Source of the DNA: Chloroflexota bacterium
GTDB taxonomy: Bacteria; Chloroflexota; Anaerolineae; Promineifilales; Promineifilaceae
Direction of reading: 5' to 3'
Length of the DNA: 23,850 nt
Assembly: GCA_024223125.1 (NCBI GenBank)
Contig: JAAEOP010000409.1
Location: 1-23,850, forward strand
Numbering within the stretch: the stretch's first letter is position 1; the number at the start of each line of letters is the position of its first letter. The notes below the pieces were generated by a model. The model did not search any database, was not told the DNA's origin, and saw only the letters and a list, made by a program, of their open reading frames with translations. A program made the position numbers and the translations under genes. Below, piece by piece: positions 22,033-23,850 of the stretch.

Positions 22033-23328
22033 TTACCGAAAACTGGCCCACCCGGACGGTTCTCGCGGACAGTCGGCCATGCAAATAACCAGACCGGGGC
22101 AATCTACACAGCGGGTTGGTTCCGCTACTCGTTCACGATAACGGGTAAAGGGGTCCCGGTCCCAGATGGTTTGCCAATCGTCGCTTAAAATGTTTCCAGC
22201 CGCCTGGTAAGGGCCGCGTGGGGGAATGACACGGCCGTCAGCTTCAATCCGTACTGCTGCATCTCCGGCACTGCGCGGTCCTTGCTGCACCTGTTCCGCC
22301 AGCGTTTGATGGGGGTTGCGTCGTACCGGTGGCTGCCAGATAAAACGTACATCTAGTTGATTGCTGATCTCTTCTACCCAATCGGCCGTTTGCGGCATTG
22401 CCTGAGCAGTTAAAGCGGCGTCTCGTTCTTCATCACTCATTCCATCGGGGGCAACAATGGCAAAAAAGGAGAAAGTTGTAATTCCAATCTGTATCAGATT
22501 GTTTAGCGTTTCCTGTAAACTAGAGACGCTTCCTTCAATTAAGGCGATTTCGGCCACCGGATACACTTCCTGGGCGTACGCATCGTTGATGAGGGCTATT
22601 ACCGCTTCATGATCGTCACGGCCGCAAAGGGTATCATGGTCGGCCGTGCCTCCCGCCACCACTAAAACTGTCACATGATCCACTCCCGCCTGCGCCAAAT
22701 CAGCCAATAAAGAAGCATGACTAAGGTCAGTTGCCCGACCGCGTACCCCGGCAATCATGCCCAGGTCTTCAGCCCGCTCGACCGACCGCACCAAATGCAC
22801 CGGGTCAAATTTTTCTGGCACAAAGAAGGTGATATGCGGAATGCCGATTTCCCACAAGCGATTCAGAAGAGGCACGATTTGTTCTGGCGGGGCCAAAGAA
22901 ACGGTGGCTTCCAGAGGGGCAAACAGTTCCGATTCAAAAACGGTGGGATTCAATTCATCCAGATTCAAGATAGGGTAATCATCTTCTGGCATAACCAGCC
23001 TGTTGATGATGCCTTTCACTTGCTGCAAATCGGCTTGAATGATTTCTGGTGTTGCCCCCTTAAATCGTGATTTGATTGATTTCACGATTTCATCTTCGGG
23101 CTGTTTATCTAGCAGCCCTTTGGCCATAAGAGCGCCGGTGGGGGAGAGACGGGCGGCGGCCGATGCATTAGCCAATAACATACCTCGGCCGTCTGGTTCT
23201 ACCCGTAAATGAAAGCGTGTGTACAAACCATCATGGTCTTGCATGTAATGATATAAGCCGGGTGCAATCGCCTGGGTCTGTTTTGCCCGATGAGGAATCA
23301 GCCATTGGCGAAGTTTCTCTTTGTCCAT
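22033..23328 (-). CDS. Degenerate radical-SAM/SPASM-like protein with PqqD-like N-terminus
   Basis: This 431-aa protein has the layout of a peptide-modifying radical SAM enzyme. A PqqD-like region (about 40-112: LLANASAAARLSPTGALMAK, EIVKSIKSRFKG) is followed by a TIM-barrel-like middle beginning PLEATVSLAPPEQIVPLLNR (138-157), and then a SPASM-like end: RIEADGRVIPPRGPYQAAGN, ILSDDWQTIWDRDPF and RCVDCPGLVICMADCP with Cys407, 410, 416 and 420. The CxxxCxxC motif that binds the radical SAM cluster is absent; the chain passes straight from ATVS to the first helix. The GGEP-like motif reads VPEK, and one SPASM Cys position is Pro370. It probably cannot do SAM cleavage itself, but it may bind one Fe-S cluster or act as a scaffold. 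AAGGGG lies 6 bases before ATG 23328. It leads the operon with the Cys-Ala tail protein. Confidence 0.75.
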   Translation of the reverse strand: MDKEKLRQWLIPHRAKQTQAIAPGLYHYMQDHDGLYTRFHLRVEPDGRGMLLANASAAARLSPTGALMAKGLLDKQPEDEIVKSIKSRFKGATPEIIQADLQQVKGIINRLVMPEDDYPILNLDELNPTVFESELFAPLEATVSLAPPEQIVPLLNRLWEIGIPHITFFVPEKFDPVHLVRSVERAEDLGMIAGVRGRATDLSHASLLADLAQAGVDHVTVLVVAGGTADHDTLCGRDDHEAVIALINDAYAQEVYPVAEIALIEGSVSSLQETLNNLIQIGITTFSFFAIVAPDGMSDEERDAALTAQAMPQTADWVEEISNQLDVRFIWQPPVRRNPHQTLAEQVQQGPRSAGDAAVRIEADGRVIPPRGPYQAAGNILSDDWQTIWDRDPFTRYRERVAEPTRCVDCPGLVICMADCPREPSGWASFR

Positions 23329-23376
23329 ATTTGCCCCTTTATTCTAAACGAATGTCTGATTTTGGTTTCACTTGAC

Positions 23377-23382
23377 ATTATA
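23377..23382 (-). promoter_or_regulatory. Consensus -10 box for the minus-strand five-gene run
   Basis: TATAAT (23382-23377, minus strand) lies about 50 bases before ATG 23328 in a divergent spacer. The -35 region (TATGCG-like) is poor. A TTGACA reading right (23372-23377) overlaps it but lacks a good partner box. Confidence 0.4.
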
Positions 23383-23473
23383 TCTACAATCTCTTTAGAC
23401 GCATATCATAATGTGTTGCAAGCTTGCAAGTGGCAAGTTTGTAGATTGTCTAAATTGATTGAGGAAAATTATT

Positions 23474-23850
23474 TTGTCATCTAACAACAAACATAAAAAC
23501 ATACTCGCCTTGTCACAAATTCCACCGTTGGACAACAGGCGTATTGCTGTACACATAACTCCAGCGGCCGAGCGAGCGGTGCGCGGCGGCCATCCCTGGT
23601 TGTTCGCGGACTCACTTGTGAAACAAAGTTTTAACGGCCGTGCCGGAGACATCACCGTTATTTTTGATCGTAAAAACCGTTTTTTGGCAGTTGGTTTGTA
23701 TGATGCGCAGGGGCCGATTCGGGTACGAATCTTGCATGTGGGAGACCCGGTGACGATTGATGGAATTTGGTTACGGGCGCAGTTGGCCGCGGCCGCAGCT
23801 CGCCGTACCCCTCTATTACAAACCAACAGTATTGGCCATGCTCTGGATCA
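23474..23850 (+). CDS. RlmI-like class I SAM-dependent rRNA methyltransferase (5' part)
   Basis: This gene runs off the right end. The visible 125 residues match the N-terminal PUA-like and linking region of RlmI/RlmK-type 23S rRNA cytosine methyltransferases: RIAVHITPAAERAVRGGHPW, then LFADSLV, GRAGDITVIFDRKNRFLAVG, LYDAQGPIRVRIL, then the start of the next domain. The catalytic methyltransferase domain lies outside the window. I propose TTG 23474 as start because GAGG (23461-23464) is 9 bases upstream and no ATG or GTG in frame lies between it and the conserved region; a TTG at 23510 is possible. It diverges from the SPASM-like gene across a spacer containing AACTTGC-type repeats. Confidence 0.8.
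   Translation, partial: MSSNNKHKNILALSQIPPLDNRRIAVHITPAAERAVRGGHPWLFADSLVKQSFNGRAGDITVIFDRKNRFLAVGLYDAQGPIRVRILHVGDPVTIDGIWLRAQLAAAAARRTPLLQTNSIGHALD

Overview
The window looks like a chromosomal segment of a Chloroflexota bacterium, most likely an Anaerolineae/Ardenticatenia-type lineage. I infer this from gene content and style: moderate GC, many acyl-CoA genes, a PknB-like kinase without PASTA repeats, DUF2207 and DUF309 proteins, and a very frequent palindromic octamer ACGGCCGT (more than 30 copies by eye). No rRNA or tRNA gene was seen. Taxonomy is an inference; no marker gene is present.

Layout. (1) 175-2213: a membrane-anchored Ser/Thr kinase (-) and a crotonase-family protein (+) diverge from a 77-base region in which both genes have promoters ending 6 bases before ATG, as in leaderless mRNAs. 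(2) 2214-2887: a spacer with a palindrome and a TIR-domain pseudogene. (3) 2888-13868: aryl/acyl-CoA catabolism. This holds a 4-coumarate:CoA-ligase-like enzyme (+), an AAC(6')-Ii-like acetyltransferase (-), a benzoate/2-aminobenzoate-CoA ligase (-), a fused flavin monooxygenase/old-yellow-enzyme protein of the 2-aminobenzoyl-CoA monooxygenase/reductase or salicylyl-CoA 5-hydroxylase type (-), a divergent PaaX regulator (+), then a crotonase, a RidA-like protein and two acyl-CoA dehydrogenases (+). Together these suggest aerobic CoA-dependent anthranilate (or salicylate) breakdown. The ligase makes the aryl-CoA, the fused enzyme hydroxylates and reduces the ring, the RidA-like protein may remove the enamine nitrogen, and the dehydrogenases and crotonases carry on beta-oxidation-like steps. 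PaaX is the likely aryl-CoA-responsive repressor acting at overlapping divergent promoters. Thiolase and 3-hydroxyacyl-CoA dehydrogenase genes are not in the window.

(4) 13869-15616: mobile debris. It contains a 95-bp MITE-like palindrome with a perfect 8-bp target duplication, a frameshifted transposase remnant, and a strong hairpin. (5) 15617-17448: a two-gene unit of a pseudo-receiver/DUF309 fusion and a PHB-depolymerase/feruloyl-esterase-like lipoprotein. (6) 17483-23328: five co-directional genes on the minus strand. In transcription order they are a degenerate radical-SAM/SPASM-like protein with a PqqD-like front, a DUF2207 membrane protein ending in a striking Cys-Ala repeat, a coiled-coil PD-(D/E)XK-like protein, and two SAM methyltransferases. 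The first two make a plausible, to my knowledge undescribed, maturase-like/target pair and are the most interesting item here. (7) 23474-end: the 5' part of an RlmI-like rRNA methyltransferase on the plus strand.

Many intercistronic spacers contain a locus-specific inverted repeat built from short repeated words, and some word families recur at distant spacers.
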